Source: Aspergillus flavus
Lineage: Eukaryota; Ascomycota; Eurotiomycetes; Eurotiales; Aspergillaceae
Assembly (NCBI RefSeq): GCF_009017415.1
Contig: NC_092410.1
Location: 248,001-312,000, forward strand
Direction of reading: 5' to 3'
DNA length: 64,000 bases
The position numbers and the translations under genes were made by a program. Numbering within the stretch: the stretch's first letter is position 1; every line of letters begins with the position of its first letter. Below, piece after piece: positions 35,910 through 49,865 of the stretch. The notes beneath the pieces are model-generated. The model did no database searches, was not told the DNA's origin, and saw only the letters and a program-made list of their open reading frames with translations.

Positions 35910-36551
35910 ATTGTCTTCTTCTGAACCTTTGGTCAACAAGGTTATCCGTTTATTATAGAGGAATATGATCCTAGTTTAGAGTACGCAATAAGTTCTTTTA
36001 TAAGCATCTGGACGACTATGGAAGAGAATTCAATGCCCCGCGGCGGGGTAATTGTTGCCTGAGGCAACGAGCGGTACACCTAACTACTGTCCTTTGTAAA
36101 CTAGTCAGGATAACTCACTTTGGTTATGTGTCCTGTCGGGATGCATGGCGAAGAGCCTCGTTTTCTACTATAAGTTATTGCTCACAGCCGCTATACTTCA
36201 CGAATTGTAACAGGTTGTACCCAGTTAGTGGGGTATATCGGAAAGTTTATATACAATGCTCCTATCAAATATTGTTCGCCACTAAAAGTAACCGTGGCCA
36301 CTATCCCCCAACAAGCACAAGCTCGACCACGAGCTTTCAGGAAATTCTCGAAAACCATGGTACAATGATATTATTCATTGGCGATTGCGGGAGACATGAC
36401 AGCAACCCAAGCTCTAGCCAAAAGATGATGTCAGAGTGGCTCGGGATTTGAAACTCTTATAAACGGCCTCTGCCCCAGATCTGCCTCATACATATCATAA
36501 CAGTCAGTGCAATCAAATATACATTGATCTATTACTTAACTACTTCTCATA
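35910..36551. other. Intergenic, about 640 nt
   Basis: It contains the thioredoxin 3' flank and the upstream region of the 71-residue gene. No other feature is supported. Confidence 0.5.
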
Positions 36552-36822
36552 ATGTACCAACAAATTATTGGTCGTTCCGGGCGACAGATCAGCACCGTGG
36601 CCAGGAGAGCCGGGACAGTACGCCATGCTGTATCTTTTTGACGGCCTCTAACTGATATGCTAGCCTTCACAGAACGATAATTCTTCCAACCGAACGCAAA
36701 TCAACCCATCCCTGTTGCGCAGACAGGGCCCTGCCTGGGCTCTTGCAGGAGGCGGAATGGTTGCTACCTTGGAAGGTGTTTATTTGATGTTACGTTCGTT
36801 CCGGCGTCTGAGATACATCTAG
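36552..36822 (+). CDS. Small single-pass, probably mitochondrial protein, 71 residues
   Basis: Two exons, 36552..36617 and 36673..36822, are joined over a 55-nt intron with GTACGC donor, a perfect CTAAC branch and TTCACAG acceptor. The phase is kept and the frame closes with TAG. The first exon encodes an arginine-rich, acid-free amphipathic start (MYQQIIGRSGRQISTVARR), typical of a mitochondrial presequence. The second encodes a single hydrophobic segment (WALAGGGMVATLEGVYLML) followed by a basic tail (RSFRRLRYI). Such small one-pass proteins are common as accessory subunits of inner-membrane complexes, but I do not recognise a family. Support comes from splice signals and composition. Each exon alone is too short to stand out. 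Confidence 0.6.
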
Positions 36823-39357
<2,535 letters not shown>

Positions 39358-39998
39358 ATGGGGTTGTCTTTAGTTGCGGGATACCGTGGTCAACTTGCTT
39401 TGTAGGGTGATCCGCCGTGGATATTTTTCCCTTCATATGGACTCGGATTCCGGGTTTATATTCTTCTTGTCAACTGCCGGAGATCCCGTAATTGGTGTCT
39501 CTTTCTGGTGTCGCCGTGTACATAGTCACATTTGTCCTTTCTTGGCCCTTTCGTCAGAGAAATCCATGCTTTCACAAGCCCAGTTCTCCTTGCGTTAAAA
39601 GTCTTTGCTGATTAGTGTGGACACTAACGGATCGGACCCCAATTAAGTCCACCAAATACGAGCGGAGAACAGAGGACATACACGTTCAATATCCAAGCAA
39701 AGCATTAATGCTGTCGATCGATTAGATTAAAACCAACCATCTGTAGCATATCTTCCAATGGCAAAGCTTCCCACAACGTTCAGTCACTTGTTCCTAGCTC
39801 TAAGGAGCCGAACCGTTCTCAGGCCACCCACGCGAGTCCGCAATGACACGCAACACGTTAATGAAGTCCTAAAGTCTTTTCCGAAAGGCTAGGCAGTGCC
39901 CAAAGCGCCTGATGGTTATAAAAGTTCACCATCATCGGTGCGGGGTCAAGCATGCATTGACTACTAATAAACACTCTTGCAATCACATACCTCGCACC
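39358..39998. other. Intergenic, about 640 nt
   Basis: This is the xylanase 3' flank and the upstream region of the next gene. Nothing further is supported. Confidence 0.5.
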
Positions 39999-40946
39999 AT
40001 GGAACTGATCGAACGATGTGTATACAACCCCCCGACGCCGCCAAAACGGACGCGCGAGAAACCGATGAAGGTGCTCGCACTGGGTATGTCCCGGTCGGGG
40101 ACAGAGTCTCTCTCGCGTGCCCTCCGCATCCTCGGGTACGATCATGTCTTCCACGGCTTCGAAATGTGGGAAAGTACACCAATGCTCTGGAGGTCGTGGA
40201 CGATGCTAGGACGACGGAAATGGGGCAATGCTGGTACTGCTGGTGGAAGGTCCAACATTACGAGGGAGGATTTCGACAACTTATTCGGCCATTGCGAGGC
40301 TATCACCGACCAGCCAGGTACACTCTTCGCCCCGGAATTGATTTCCGCTTATCCCGAAGCCAAAGTGATTCTTAACCGTCGCGACGTCGATACCTGGTAT
40401 CCCAGCCTTTGCACTGTTCTCCGCCCGATAACGACTGGGGTGTTTTATCATGTGCTGCCCTGGTTCAATGCCGACTTGTATTGGGAAGCGCAGTATGTTC
40501 AATGTTGCCTGAAGCCTTTCTTTCACGGGTCGTGGGAACGGCACGGAAAATGGGTCTATGAGCAGCACAGTGCCACCATCAGAGGATCGGTACGTTCAGA
40601 TCGCTTTCTTGAGTGGACTGTAGAGGATGGCTGGGAGCCTCTATGCCGGTGAGTTTGCGATATGTCGTGATTTTCGCAAATGCGACCGTAGCTGAAGGTG
40701 TGGGTTAGGTTCCTAGAGAAAGACGTCCCGGCAGAAGCGTTTCCCAACGGCAATACCGTGGACAATACTCTGGGTGCTTTTAACAACAATGTAGACAAAT
40801 GTGTCGCCTCGGCGGTCCGTAATCTGACTATTTCGGTGGTTTGTGTCGGGGTTGTGGTCGCATATGGCTTGGGAGGGCATCGTGTCAATTGGCAGCAATG
40901 GGTAAACTATCTCAACATCCGCGAGAGTATAGAAAACTTCATTTAG
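39999..40946 (+). CDS. Sulfotransferase-like P-loop protein with C-terminal membrane anchor
   Basis: Two exons, 39999..40648 and 40709..40946, give 295 residues. The 60-nt intron runs GTGAGT...GGTTAG and the join reads PLCR|FLEKD. The start lies in a good context (CACCATGG). The frame extends upstream, but no homologous character is seen there. The N-terminal KVLALGMSRSGTESLSRAL is the P-loop-like 5'-phosphosulphate loop of the fungal branch of the sulfotransferase family. It is followed by LGYDHVFHGFE and by YPEAKVILNRRDVDTWYPS, which matches the 3'-phosphate-binding segment. FLEKDVPAEAFPNGN is the conserved C-terminal motif. A single hydrophobic helix near the end (ISVVCVGVVVAYGLG) suggests a tail anchor. 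These proteins are abundant in filamentous fungi and no substrate is established for most. Confidence 0.87.
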
Positions 40947-41916
40947 GGTACATAGCTGGGAACACGACCACTTAGATGTAGTGAAAGAGGAAAATGGAAG
41001 ATGTTCAGACATTTCCCATTTCCCCCCAGTGATCGATGACGCCAACAAGCTCCATAATGACACCACCACTTTACATATATCAGATCACAACCCTATATAA
41101 CCCTAGATTTCTGTATTATCCCCGAGGTTGATTCCGCTATGAAGGGACTCTAACAGTTCTTTACAAGTCATAGGGATATACGATAGAATATCTAGAGTAC
41201 ACAGACACACGAAGGGGAATCAGATAATATCGGTAATTCCGCCAAATATTCTACTGAATTTTGCTCTCCTGCTGCATAAATATGAGCATCCAATGGAATC
41301 CCACCGGTTAATAACGTGGCGCAACCTAAAGCATCCTGCGAACAATCTATAATTAATCTAGAAGCAACGAACTATACCCTAGCAGTTAGGAATGCCGTCA
41401 TCCACCCCCGAAGATAGTTGAACTATCGAACAAGCTTTACTCTAAACGCCACTCCGAGCCTGACGCCTATCTCACCAGAACGTACCCGTATACAAATCAT
41501 AAGTAGAATATAGGGGAAAGGATAGTAGAGCAACAAGTCAACGCAATACCGGTCTACCCAACTCGGAATATCCGCTCAGCATGGGGCATTTCTCCGCATT
41601 CTCGGGGCGATGATCCCCCGAACTCCAGCTCAGGAGCTCTGGGGGCTCGTCAACTCTGATGTCAACGGTCGAATAAAATCCTCAGTTAATCACATTATAT
41701 GTGGAGACCCCGGAAACCCCCTCGGGGTAAAAGGGCACGGGTAGATAATCTCCACACTTGCCGCTGGGGAGGCGTACGCAGCCGAAGCCTTTCGGCAGAG
41801 TATTAGATACACGGAGCCCCGTGGCTGATGGGCCGAAGTTTTGTTTGTCAAAACTATCTGTTATTGTTATCATAGATTTCTTACGGTCCCTACAGAAGCT
41901 GGGCTTCAAGGACAAG
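40947..41916. other. Intergenic, about 970 nt
   Basis: No coding frame, repeat or RNA is supported. The right part is the promoter of the sugar transporter. Confidence 0.5.
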
Positions 41917-43616
41917 ATGCAACTCTGGAAACATGATTTTAGAGGCAGGACGCTGATTATGGCCATCACCATGGCGTCCTGCCAGGCGTTCTTGCTGTTG
42001 GGATTTGATCAAGGTGCTACTAGACAATCATCATACCAAAGAATGTTCTACTAATGATTGCAGGCGTCATGTCAGGACTCGTCGGTGCGGACAATCGATT
42101 CGGGAGGGACTTCAACAATCCCGATGCCAACATGCAGGGCAACATCACGGCTTTGTACGATATTGGCTGTGTGATCGGTTCGATTGTATCCTACTTTATT
42201 GGAGAAAGAATGGGCCGTCGGACGATGCTTATGCTCGGTGGCTTTATCATGGTGATTGGTACAATCATCCTCGCCACTTCAAACACTGTCGCGCAGTTGA
42301 TCGTCGGCCGTATCGTCACGGGAGTAGGGAATGGCATGAACTCTTCAACGGCGCCAGTTTATCAGAGTGAATGCTCGCCTGCGTCATATCGCGGTACTTT
42401 GTTGACCCTGCAGGGCACAGTGACCATTTTGGGAGTGGTCATTGCCTACTGGTACGCCATCTCGTCTTCCGTCCTATATTCGTTGCCAGAAATGAAACCG
42501 AGATACTGACCATGGACTCTCAATAGGATGGACTACGGCACAAGCTTCTATGAATCATCCTTTCAGTGGCGTTTCCCGCTCTCCTTTCAAGCCGTCTTCG
42601 CCATTCTTCTCATCCTCCAAGTCATCGGATTGCCGGAGACCCCCCGTTGGCTGGTCCAACACGACCGTCACGAAGAAGCGCGCGCCGTCGTCGCCGCGAT
42701 CGAAGACCGTCCCCTCGACGACGCACTTGTATCCAAAACTATCCTCGACATCCAAGTCGGCTTAGAAGAAGAACAAAAAGGCGGACCCTTTAGCTTCAAG
42801 GAACTCTTCACCTGGGGCGAGGTACAGAATCTGCGCCGGATGCTGATCACCATCTCAATCGAGTTGGGTCAACAATTCACCGGATCCAACATGATCAACT
42901 ACTACGGACCTGTCATGTTCCAAGAAACAATGGGCATGGACCGAAACATGGCGATGATCCTGGGTGGCTGTATCCAGTGCACATATCTGGTCGGCTCGGC
43001 AATTCCGGTCTTTCTCATGGACCGCTTCGGTCGTCGGACGCTTTTGATTATCTGCTCCGCCGGTCTTTGTCTATGCTTTGTCATGGTTTCTATTCTGCTT
43101 TCGCTGAACCGGATGGATTGTGCGTACGGTGCGACCGCGTTTATCTTTATTTTCCAGATTTTCTACGGCGTGGGCTGGCTCCCGGTGCCGTGGTTCTATC
43201 CGTCTGAGATTAACACGACGCGTGTGAGAACGAGGATGTCGGCCATCGCGTCAGGATGGAATTGGATGGCGGTGTTTGCGGTCGTTAAGATCACTCCGAT
43301 TGCCTTCGGTAGGTCACAGTCCTTTTTCTTTTTACTAAGATTCAAGCTAACGAGAGTAGACAACATCAAATGGAAGACCTTTGTGATCTTCGCCGTGTTG
43401 AACGCGGCGTTCATCCCTATGGTATACTTCTTCTACCCTGAGACGAAGGGACTGGAGCTGGAAGATATTCCATTGCTATTCACCAAGGGCGGCATTACCG
43501 GAGGTGTCTACAGTTCCAAAGGTGGACGCACAGTCATGCCTGGCCAGCATGCTCAGGAGACACGAGTCAATGAGAAGGTGGAAGGCGTGGTGCAGCAGGT
43601 AGAAGATGTGAGCTAG
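41917..43616 (+). CDS. MFS sugar transporter
   Basis: Four exons, 41917..42013, 42064..42451, 42527..43308, 43360..43616, give 507 residues. Twelve membrane segments are expected. Sugar-porter signatures are present: GFDQ|GVMSGL across the first intron, GERMGRRTMLMLGG after segment 2, PETPRWLVQHDR before the central loop, GQQFTGSNMINYYGP (the QQ..G...YY sugar-binding motif), DRFGRRTLL, and FYPETKGLELEDI before the cytosolic tail. It probably imports a hexose or related sugar with protons at the plasma membrane. The third intron (43309-43359) is 51 nt, stop-free and in frame, so an unspliced message would encode 17 extra residues. Proper splicing gives the normal family sequence. Confidence 0.93.
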
Positions 43617-43971
43617 ACGGCGGATACTATATACCCTGGGATATTGTCTGTATACTACTGGGATAGAAGGTAGTCACTGCGTACTCCATAGACTTTACGT
43701 TTGCACTTATCAAAAAGATGTTATGAAATTATGCATATGCTTCAATCAACGATGCCCTACAAACCAAAGTGCAGATGAATTAAACACCTTGCTGAGATCG
43801 ATACAACCAAACCATATATTATTTTATAATTACGGACTCAAGTAAATGACATAGCGATCGTCAAATTACAAACACATATAATCCATCTCATGACAATCTC
43901 CCTCACAAAAGACCATACAATCATAACCAACACCACCAATACCTATCCCCTGTGAGTCCGTGAGAAACAGA
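43617..43971. other. Intergenic between convergent genes, 355 nt
   Basis: It is AT-rich and holds the 3' ends of the sugar transporter and of the small minus-strand gene. No other feature is seen. Confidence 0.5.
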
Positions 43972-44442
43972 TCACATCTCATCAATCTTCGGATCCATCT
44001 TATCCGGCTGCAACATCCTCTCCAGCTCCTCCCTCGACGTCAACTGCTGCATCTTCACCTCCCCCCGATCAGCTTTCACCTATCACCAACAATCAGCAAC
44101 TGTCCCAACCGACACAAACATCGAGAGACATACCGAGGCTTCACTCAAGGTAGCATGAAGCTCATCCCACGATTCCGTCGGAACGCCGCGCTTTTCCGTC
44201 AACGTGGGCGATTCAAAGTCATCTGGGAAGGAGGCGGCGATGAAAACTATTCTTGTTAGTTCCTAGGTCCTTTCTCTGTAATGTTCATGGGTGAACTATG
44301 CGAGGTGGCTAGGCTGACATTCTTGGTTTTTGGAGCTGTATGCTTCAGGGTGGGCTTGGATTTGGTATGTTCTTGTTAGGGTGGAGGTGCGGAGGAGAGG
44401 GCGGGTGCGGATGAGGGTGTTTCTGGCGATATTGAAAGACAT
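43972..44442 (-). CDS. Small, probably mitochondrial protein, 114 residues
   Basis: Three exons, 44442..44319, 44246..44134, 44079..43972, join in phase. The N-terminus is rich in arginine and threonine and lacks acids (MSFNIARNTLIRTRPLLRTS), a likely mitochondrial presequence. The rest is soluble and charged: ASFPDDFESPTLTEKRG, SWDELHATLSEAS|VKADRGEV, and a helix REELERMLQPDKMDPKIDEM at the end. The second intron (54 nt, GTATGT...GATAG) is clear. The first (72 nt) has a weak GTCAGC donor but a CTAAC branch and TAG acceptor. I believe relatives occur widely in Aspergillus as uncharacterised proteins. No function is proposed. Confidence 0.65.
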
Positions 44443-44902
44443 GGTTATTGCTGTTCTTTGTGATTGATTTTGGGATATGGATATTGAAGGGATTTAGATG
44501 AGGAGTCAGACGGCGTTTATAAGGGTGAGCGTTGTGATGATGTCAGTGGCTAGAGGGTTACCGAATTGGGTAATGGTAGCTCCAACCCTAGTTTACCGAT
44601 GTCAGAATCATAAGGTTGAGGGGTTGCGAGGTTACCATGGAACATATTCCCTTCGCAATCGATGACAGGTCCCATAAGCAAGTCTGGACTCGTTCTGTGA
44701 GTATAGATCACGCCACGCGGAGTCCGAATTTGGAGAGTAGCTGTGGGAAGCTTCAGTATAATCAGGGATTTTTATTAAATTGAGAAAACATCAGTACTAA
44801 ACTGTCATTTGTCGTGTAACAGACATTCGGTTCTCACTCATAAGTCTATACATTAATCGTACACTATCCACGTCGCCAACCGTCAATGGAGACAAGATAT
44901 CC
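44443..44902. other. Intergenic, about 460 nt
   Basis: It holds the promoter of the small mitochondrial-like gene and the 3' flank of the glycerophosphodiesterase gene. No gene is supported. Confidence 0.5.
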
Positions 44903-46150
44903 CTAGTTCAATCCCATACAGCTGGCATAGTAGGTGACCGTCGCAGGCCAGTCGGAGAAGATACCACGCACGCCGACCTTCTGCGCGAGCGCATCAACAA
45001 TACGATACATGTCGCCATCCTTGCCAACAGCCGAAGTGAACGACTGAACATAGTAGTCTTTTTCGGCAGCAGCTTGCGCCAAGGGAGGGAACCGCTCAAG
45101 GGACCAGGTGATGATGTCGAAGCCGGCTTCCTTGGCGGCCACGGCATACTCGGAGGGCACAAGCTCGCCATCCTCGGTCGCGTTCAACAGTGCATAGATC
45201 GCGGGAGCCATGATCTTGACGCCCTTCTCGGCAAGCTCGGGCAAGCTGGCAACAGCAGCTTTGTAACCCTCTTCGGTGTCGGTGCGTTCGTCGAGGTAAA
45301 TGGCCTGCTTGCCGAACGCCGGTTCATGCTGGATCCAGTAGAAGATGTCCTTATCAAGGAAGGACTGGGGCCACACGCGGGATGGGCTGATGTGATGGCG
45401 CTTGTAATCGTTGATGAGCTGTTGAGCGTACATCTCCTGGGTGTAGTTACCCTGGAACGGCATGGTAACTTGAGGGGTCTTCAGCTCGGGCGAGAACTGC
45501 AGGCCCAGGGACTCGATCAGCTCAATGTACTCATGGTGTGCCACGGGGGTGCCACAGGTGTCATAGAGCTCTGTGCGCCAGGCTGGTCCGCCATACTGGT
45601 ATTCCTCCGGGGTTGTGGCCGACGAGTTGCTGGAATCCATCTTGGCGCAGAGCGACTTGAACTCAGCCAATGTGATATCGGATGTGCAGCACTTGGCCTT
45701 GGCTGGCGTGCTGTCTGTCGCCGGCTGGAAGGGAACAGTGCACTTAGCGGCCAGCTCAGGGATGGTCAAGATGTTGGTGGTTGTGTGGAGATCACACTGC
45801 GAGTGACGGCAAACGAGCTCTCGGTCCTTGGTGAAGGCGACGTCGCACTCGATGATGCCAGCACCCATGCGAGCAGCGGCCATCATACCTTGGCGACTGT
45901 GCTCAGGGATTTGCAGCGGGCCACCCCGATGGGCGATGGAAAATTGGGGAGCATGACGAATGGGCGTCTCTGCGCAGGACTCCAGCTTGCTTTTCAAGGG
46001 ACCCTCATCCATGTCATCCACGAGGAAATACGGCCGGGGACCGACCTGGATGTTGGTCACATTGGGCTTATGAGAGGCAGCACCACGACGACTGAACGAT
46101 GGAGCAGCAGCCACCACGCCGGCGGTCACTATCAAGGAAGTAAGATGCAT
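44903..46150 (-). CDS. Secreted glycerophosphodiester phosphodiesterase
   Basis: A single exon encodes 415 residues with a signal peptide (MHLTSLIVTAGVVAAAPSF). The GDPD TIM-barrel starts at FSIAHRGGPLQIPEHSRQG and continues with GAGIIECDVAFTKDRELVCRH. This supplies the family's His-Arg, the Glu and Asp metal ligands and the second catalytic His. ELKTPQVTMP corresponds to the later metal-binding glutamate segment. FDIITWSLERF and GVRGIFSDWPATVTYY match the last two barrel strands. Such enzymes release glycerol 3-phosphate and an alcohol from deacylated phospholipids, here probably outside the cell. Several paired cysteines and N-glycosylation sites fit secretion. Relatives cleave glycerophosphocholine or related diesters. 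The exact substrate is not established. Confidence 0.93.
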   Translation of the reverse strand: MHLTSLIVTAGVVAAAPSFSRRGAASHKPNVTNIQVGPRPYFLVDDMDEGPLKSKLESCAETPIRHAPQFSIAHRGGPLQIPEHSRQGMMAAARMGAGIIECDVAFTKDRELVCRHSQCDLHTTTNILTIPELAAKCTVPFQPATDSTPAKAKCCTSDITLAEFKSLCAKMDSSNSSATTPEEYQYGGPAWRTELYDTCGTPVAHHEYIELIESLGLQFSPELKTPQVTMPFQGNYTQEMYAQQLINDYKRHHISPSRVWPQSFLDKDIFYWIQHEPAFGKQAIYLDERTDTEEGYKAAVASLPELAEKGVKIMAPAIYALLNATEDGELVPSEYAVAAKEAGFDIITWSLERFPPLAQAAAEKDYYVQSFTSAVGKDGDMYRIVDALAQKVGVRGIFSDWPATVTYYASCMGLN

Positions 46151-48371
46151 GATGGCAATCCAGCAAGCGTGACAAAGATAGTATAGATCAGCTACCCGAG
46201 CAAGAAGAGCACAAAAAGAGAGCGACGATCATTCTTTTCAGGGAACAAAGCTCCTATTTATCCTCGAACCGGAAGCCTCTGTCGGCCCGGTTCACGAGGT
46301 TGGAGCATATCACAATTCCGTCCCTTGCTTCCCATATCAGATAAGGGCCCCACTCAGCTTCTCCGCGTGCCGCAAGGAAGATCTCTCACACGTTCGGGAG
46401 ATACCAGGGGATTCCCTTGGCAACTTGGCAACTTCTTGGCTACAGGAACGGGAGAAAACGTGGTTGGCCGTTATGCAGCACATGTCGCGTGCGCGGTAGC
46501 TGATTTGAAGCTTTCTACTCATTACTCTCAGTGCAATTTTACATGTTGTACGGCCTTTCATCTGGGATACTGGGGGATGCGCTGACCGTGGCAGCAGGTT
46601 CCACGACATAATCTGCTGTCCAATCGCATCTTTGCCCCACCAAAGGATCTCTTCACGAGCTTTTCTTTCATGTAAGATAAACCCAAAAATCACGAGAAGG
46701 AAAGAATCCCGCGTCCGTAAGATATTGGGCAATGACGATGGATGCATGCGATGTGGATACCACCGACATTTACTACCAGAAATTGTGGGGAGTTGCATAG
46801 AAAAACGCCTCCCACGGGGAAGGTGGAAAAACAGGAAAAAGAAAAAGAATGAAAAAGAAAAAGAGTGCTACTTCTTGCGATTACTTTAGTGCCAAAGTTA
46901 ACAAGCCAGTAAGCTGCTCACAAGCTGTAATAGTCAAGTCCAATAAGGAAAATGCAGGGCAGGGAATGATCCCCATGACGGCAATTGCCGCACAAAATTC
47001 CCCAAGCTTTTGTAGATTCGATGCTAGTCACAGCTTCATCATCCCGGGATACGGTCCGGCGGCTTCCTCTAGACCCGACGGTCAATCATCCGCACATGCA
47101 CAAGTATTATGCAACTAGAGTTGCCATGTCACTCCGTCGGTCAATGTCCGGGGAAACAACGACCAAAGTAACCGCGCCGGCATTGGATCAGATAGAAGCC
47201 TTGTGAGTGTATCTCCATAATCCGCGAGATGCGGAGTTGTTAGCAGCATGGTCCAACTACCTAGTTTGGAAGGTCGGCGGAAATCTAGGTGGACCTTTTA
47301 GTGAATACCAAGCTCCTGTGTGTAAATGAAAGTCATTGTACGTTTAACCCGACAGTGGGGCATTCTGTTCATGGGTGTGGTCCAGGATCCTTGGTTCGGT
47401 AGGGCATGCTTCTATTGTTCCTGACCCAAGAGCGTTAGTTAATCAGCCCGCTGTAGCCAGTAGCCTCTTGCAAAAGGTGCAGGTCCATTCTACCAACATT
47501 CTTCGCGATGGAAATAGACAGTAGCAGTGACGGAAGCGTCTGTTGGCGAACAGTGGCTCGCCGAAAAATTGTTCGGCTTTGACCTAGCAGAGTATCTTGC
47601 ATTGGTGGACCCTCATCGCGGACCGAATCAACCACAATGCTGATCTTTAACTGCTCTTGAACGAGATTTAATCCCGCATTTTCCAACGGTGGGGATTAAG
47701 CGCGCTGGTCGATGTAACCTTAATGAAAAAGGAAGCCGAGGTGTTTTGCGTTTATCTAATACGCCCCACAACCATTTCAACGAACCTGATATTGTTTTTG
47801 GTTGCCTAAAGGAAGTTGATCCCGTTGATATTGAAGAGATTCAGTCCTTATGCAGGAATAGTATTATAGAGGATATGACTATAAAACTGTTACCATAGTA
47901 TAGTGGACCAGAACAATATATAATCCAGCGGTGAGGCTGCCAGAGAGAGGCCTACCTTGAGACTGTGTTCATTAATGATCTAAGTTCTCTGTTTCGCAAG
48001 TATTCAAGTTACTGATCGTTCTTTATAAGCTTGAGAATTCCTGTAGAAGTCTTTACTTATAGATATCTTTAGATTCTTGACAGTAAAGAGTGATGTCACC
48101 TGGTCTAACCTATTGGTCACGGTTCTTTTTCCCGCTGCGCAATTTTCTATTAACCTATCTAGGTCAGGTGCTGCTTAGTCAGTGGGAACCTTACCTAGAT
48201 AGGTTTAACTTAAAATCTTAAATCAGTTTTTCATACATGTTGAATCGACATTTCACCTATATGGACCTAGACCTATAAAAGAATTCTAGAAAATATAGAT
48301 TCACACACATTTCTCGAGGGCTATCTACCAGGTTGTATTAACAACTGAACAGTCACGATATTCTTCAAAAG
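46151..48371. other. Gene-poor stretch, about 2.2 kb
   Basis: It contains an A/G-rich tract at about 46817-46866 (GAAAAA/AAAAAG repeats). A minus-strand frame at 47435-47686 (83 residues, including TVRQQTLPSLLLSISIAKNV) looks mildly coding but has no recognisable family or flanking exons. A 13-bp inverted repeat lies at 48152-48205. No gene is supported. Confidence 0.4.
48152..48205. repeat. 13-bp perfect inverted repeat
   Basis: AACCTATCTAGGT at 48152-48164 is exactly complementary to ACCTAGATAGGTT at 48193-48205, with a 28-nt loop. It could be a short transposon relic or chance in an AT-rich stretch. Confidence 0.5.
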
Positions 48372-49506
48372 CTATTTGGTGCACTCAATCGGCGGTCCCG
48401 GCTTGACCCAATCAAAGTTACCCATCAACTTCGTTAGCCACACGCCCCAGGGCCATCGGGAGTACGTGGAGTGCTACCATCGAAAAGGGTCCCGCTGAGA
48501 AAGGTATGGGGAAAACCATGGTCAAAGGGATAGGCTGCCTCAGTCTGCGCCATCTCCTCGACACTGAGGGACAAGTCTAATGCTGCAATGTTGCCTCGGA
48601 GATGCTCAACCTTCCTACCGCCGACAACCGGGAAGACATAAGGCGCTTTATGGCGGACATAGGCGAGGGCTATACTGGTAAGATGCGTCTGCTTTGAGTT
48701 TGCAATTGTTTCGAGGACCTTAGAAACACTTCTCTCGCCATCTGAGGGTGTCTTCCCTTGCCCCCGGGATTGTTCTGCTCCCTTTCCTTGTACCCTGCCT
48801 CCGTATGAAATTGGCCCTGGCTCAGGGTTCCCCACAGCACCTCGCCCATGTTCTCGTCGCGGTACATCGGGAGTATCTCTCGCTCAAAGCCCCGGAAGGA
48901 AACGACCTTGGTACACGGAGAATTGGCGTAAACCGTGATCACGAACGTATTGATTGGCCTTAGCAACCACCCAGGCCGGGTAATCAGAAATCCCGAGGTA
49001 AATGACCTTCAAATTGGTAGGGTGTGCATCAATTCCGGGATGGAAACAGTATAGTCCCACCGATGGAGATAGAAAAGGTGGATGTAGCTCGTTTGCAGTT
49101 TCTGCAGCGAGAGCTCTAAGGACACACGCATAGATTTGCCGCCGTTGCCGCCATAGGTTGATTGAAGCTTGTCACTCTCATGGTTTTTGTAGCTGCTCGA
49201 GAACTTGCTGGCCAGGACAAGTTGATCACGATTTTGTCTCTGGGTAATCTATTCCCCAATCCATTTATCGGATTCTTCGTTCTGGTAGTTGTTGGCGGTG
49301 TCGATGAAATTGCCTCCTTGACTGACGAAATAATCGAGAATTTTAAATGCCGTTTCCTTTGGGCATTCCCCGAGGCTGTCCTTCCACGCGTCACCGAACT
49401 TCATGGCACCGAGGCAAAGGGGAGAAACCCGGACAGAAGCGGACGGAGCCAACTGGCGATGGCGGTCCAGGGGCGAGCGAGGGTGAGGGTGAGCGGGAAG
49501 CGGCAT
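48372..49506 (-). pseudogene. Decayed aldo/keto reductase (aryl-alcohol / norsolorinic-acid reductase-like)
   Basis: Family sequence is recognisable from end to end but not in one frame. The start is intact (VSPLCLGAMKFGDAWKD, then GGNFIDTANNYQNEES with the cofactor-site Asp and Tyr). WIGE is followed by TAG at 49251-49249 where a Trp codon is expected, and the same frame continues with QRQNRDQLVLASKF and SYIHLFYLHRWDY. The frame then shifts near 49010-49020 (KVIYLGISDYPAWVVAKANQ), near 48890-48910 (GFEREILPMYRDENMG), near 48755-48770 (SVSKVLETIANSKQTHL, APYVFPVVGGRKVEHLRGN) and near 48440-48456 (LTKLMGNFDWVKPGPP, stop at 48372). One nonsense change plus four shifts make function very unlikely. 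I give no reconstruction. Confidence 0.85.
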
Positions 49507-49865
49507 GATGGTAGTCTACTGGCGACGTATCAATGTGAATGCAAAGCAGTGCAAGTCGCAAGGGAAAGAGGTCTCGATATATATCTTCAGGCGACAGCCA
49601 GACCCTTTAAAATCACACCATTGAGCTGTGAATTCGAGATATCTCACGGACCCACACCTCGTGACGTATGATAAGCAAAGTCATGAAGCTGAAGCAAGGG
49701 GATGACTACGGATGTAAGTGAATATAAGCCTTACATCCGTAATGCGTAACTATAAGTTTACCAAAGACCACAGACGAACACATAGGGAAACCCCACTTTC
49801 TCATTCATTCCGTGACACTAATTCATGCACGGTTAAGAAGTGTAGGCATTTGTAGATTGGTTTAA
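49507..49865. other. Intergenic, 359 nt
   Basis: The upstream region of the decayed reductase and the 3' flank of the bZIP/DUF3425 gene. No feature is supported. Confidence 0.5.

Noticed and set aside
45074..46186. A 370-codon open frame on the plus strand
   Set aside because: It is exactly antisense to the intronless glycerophosphodiesterase, whose motifs and signal peptide are clear. The antisense protein has no family resemblance and arises from codon bias.
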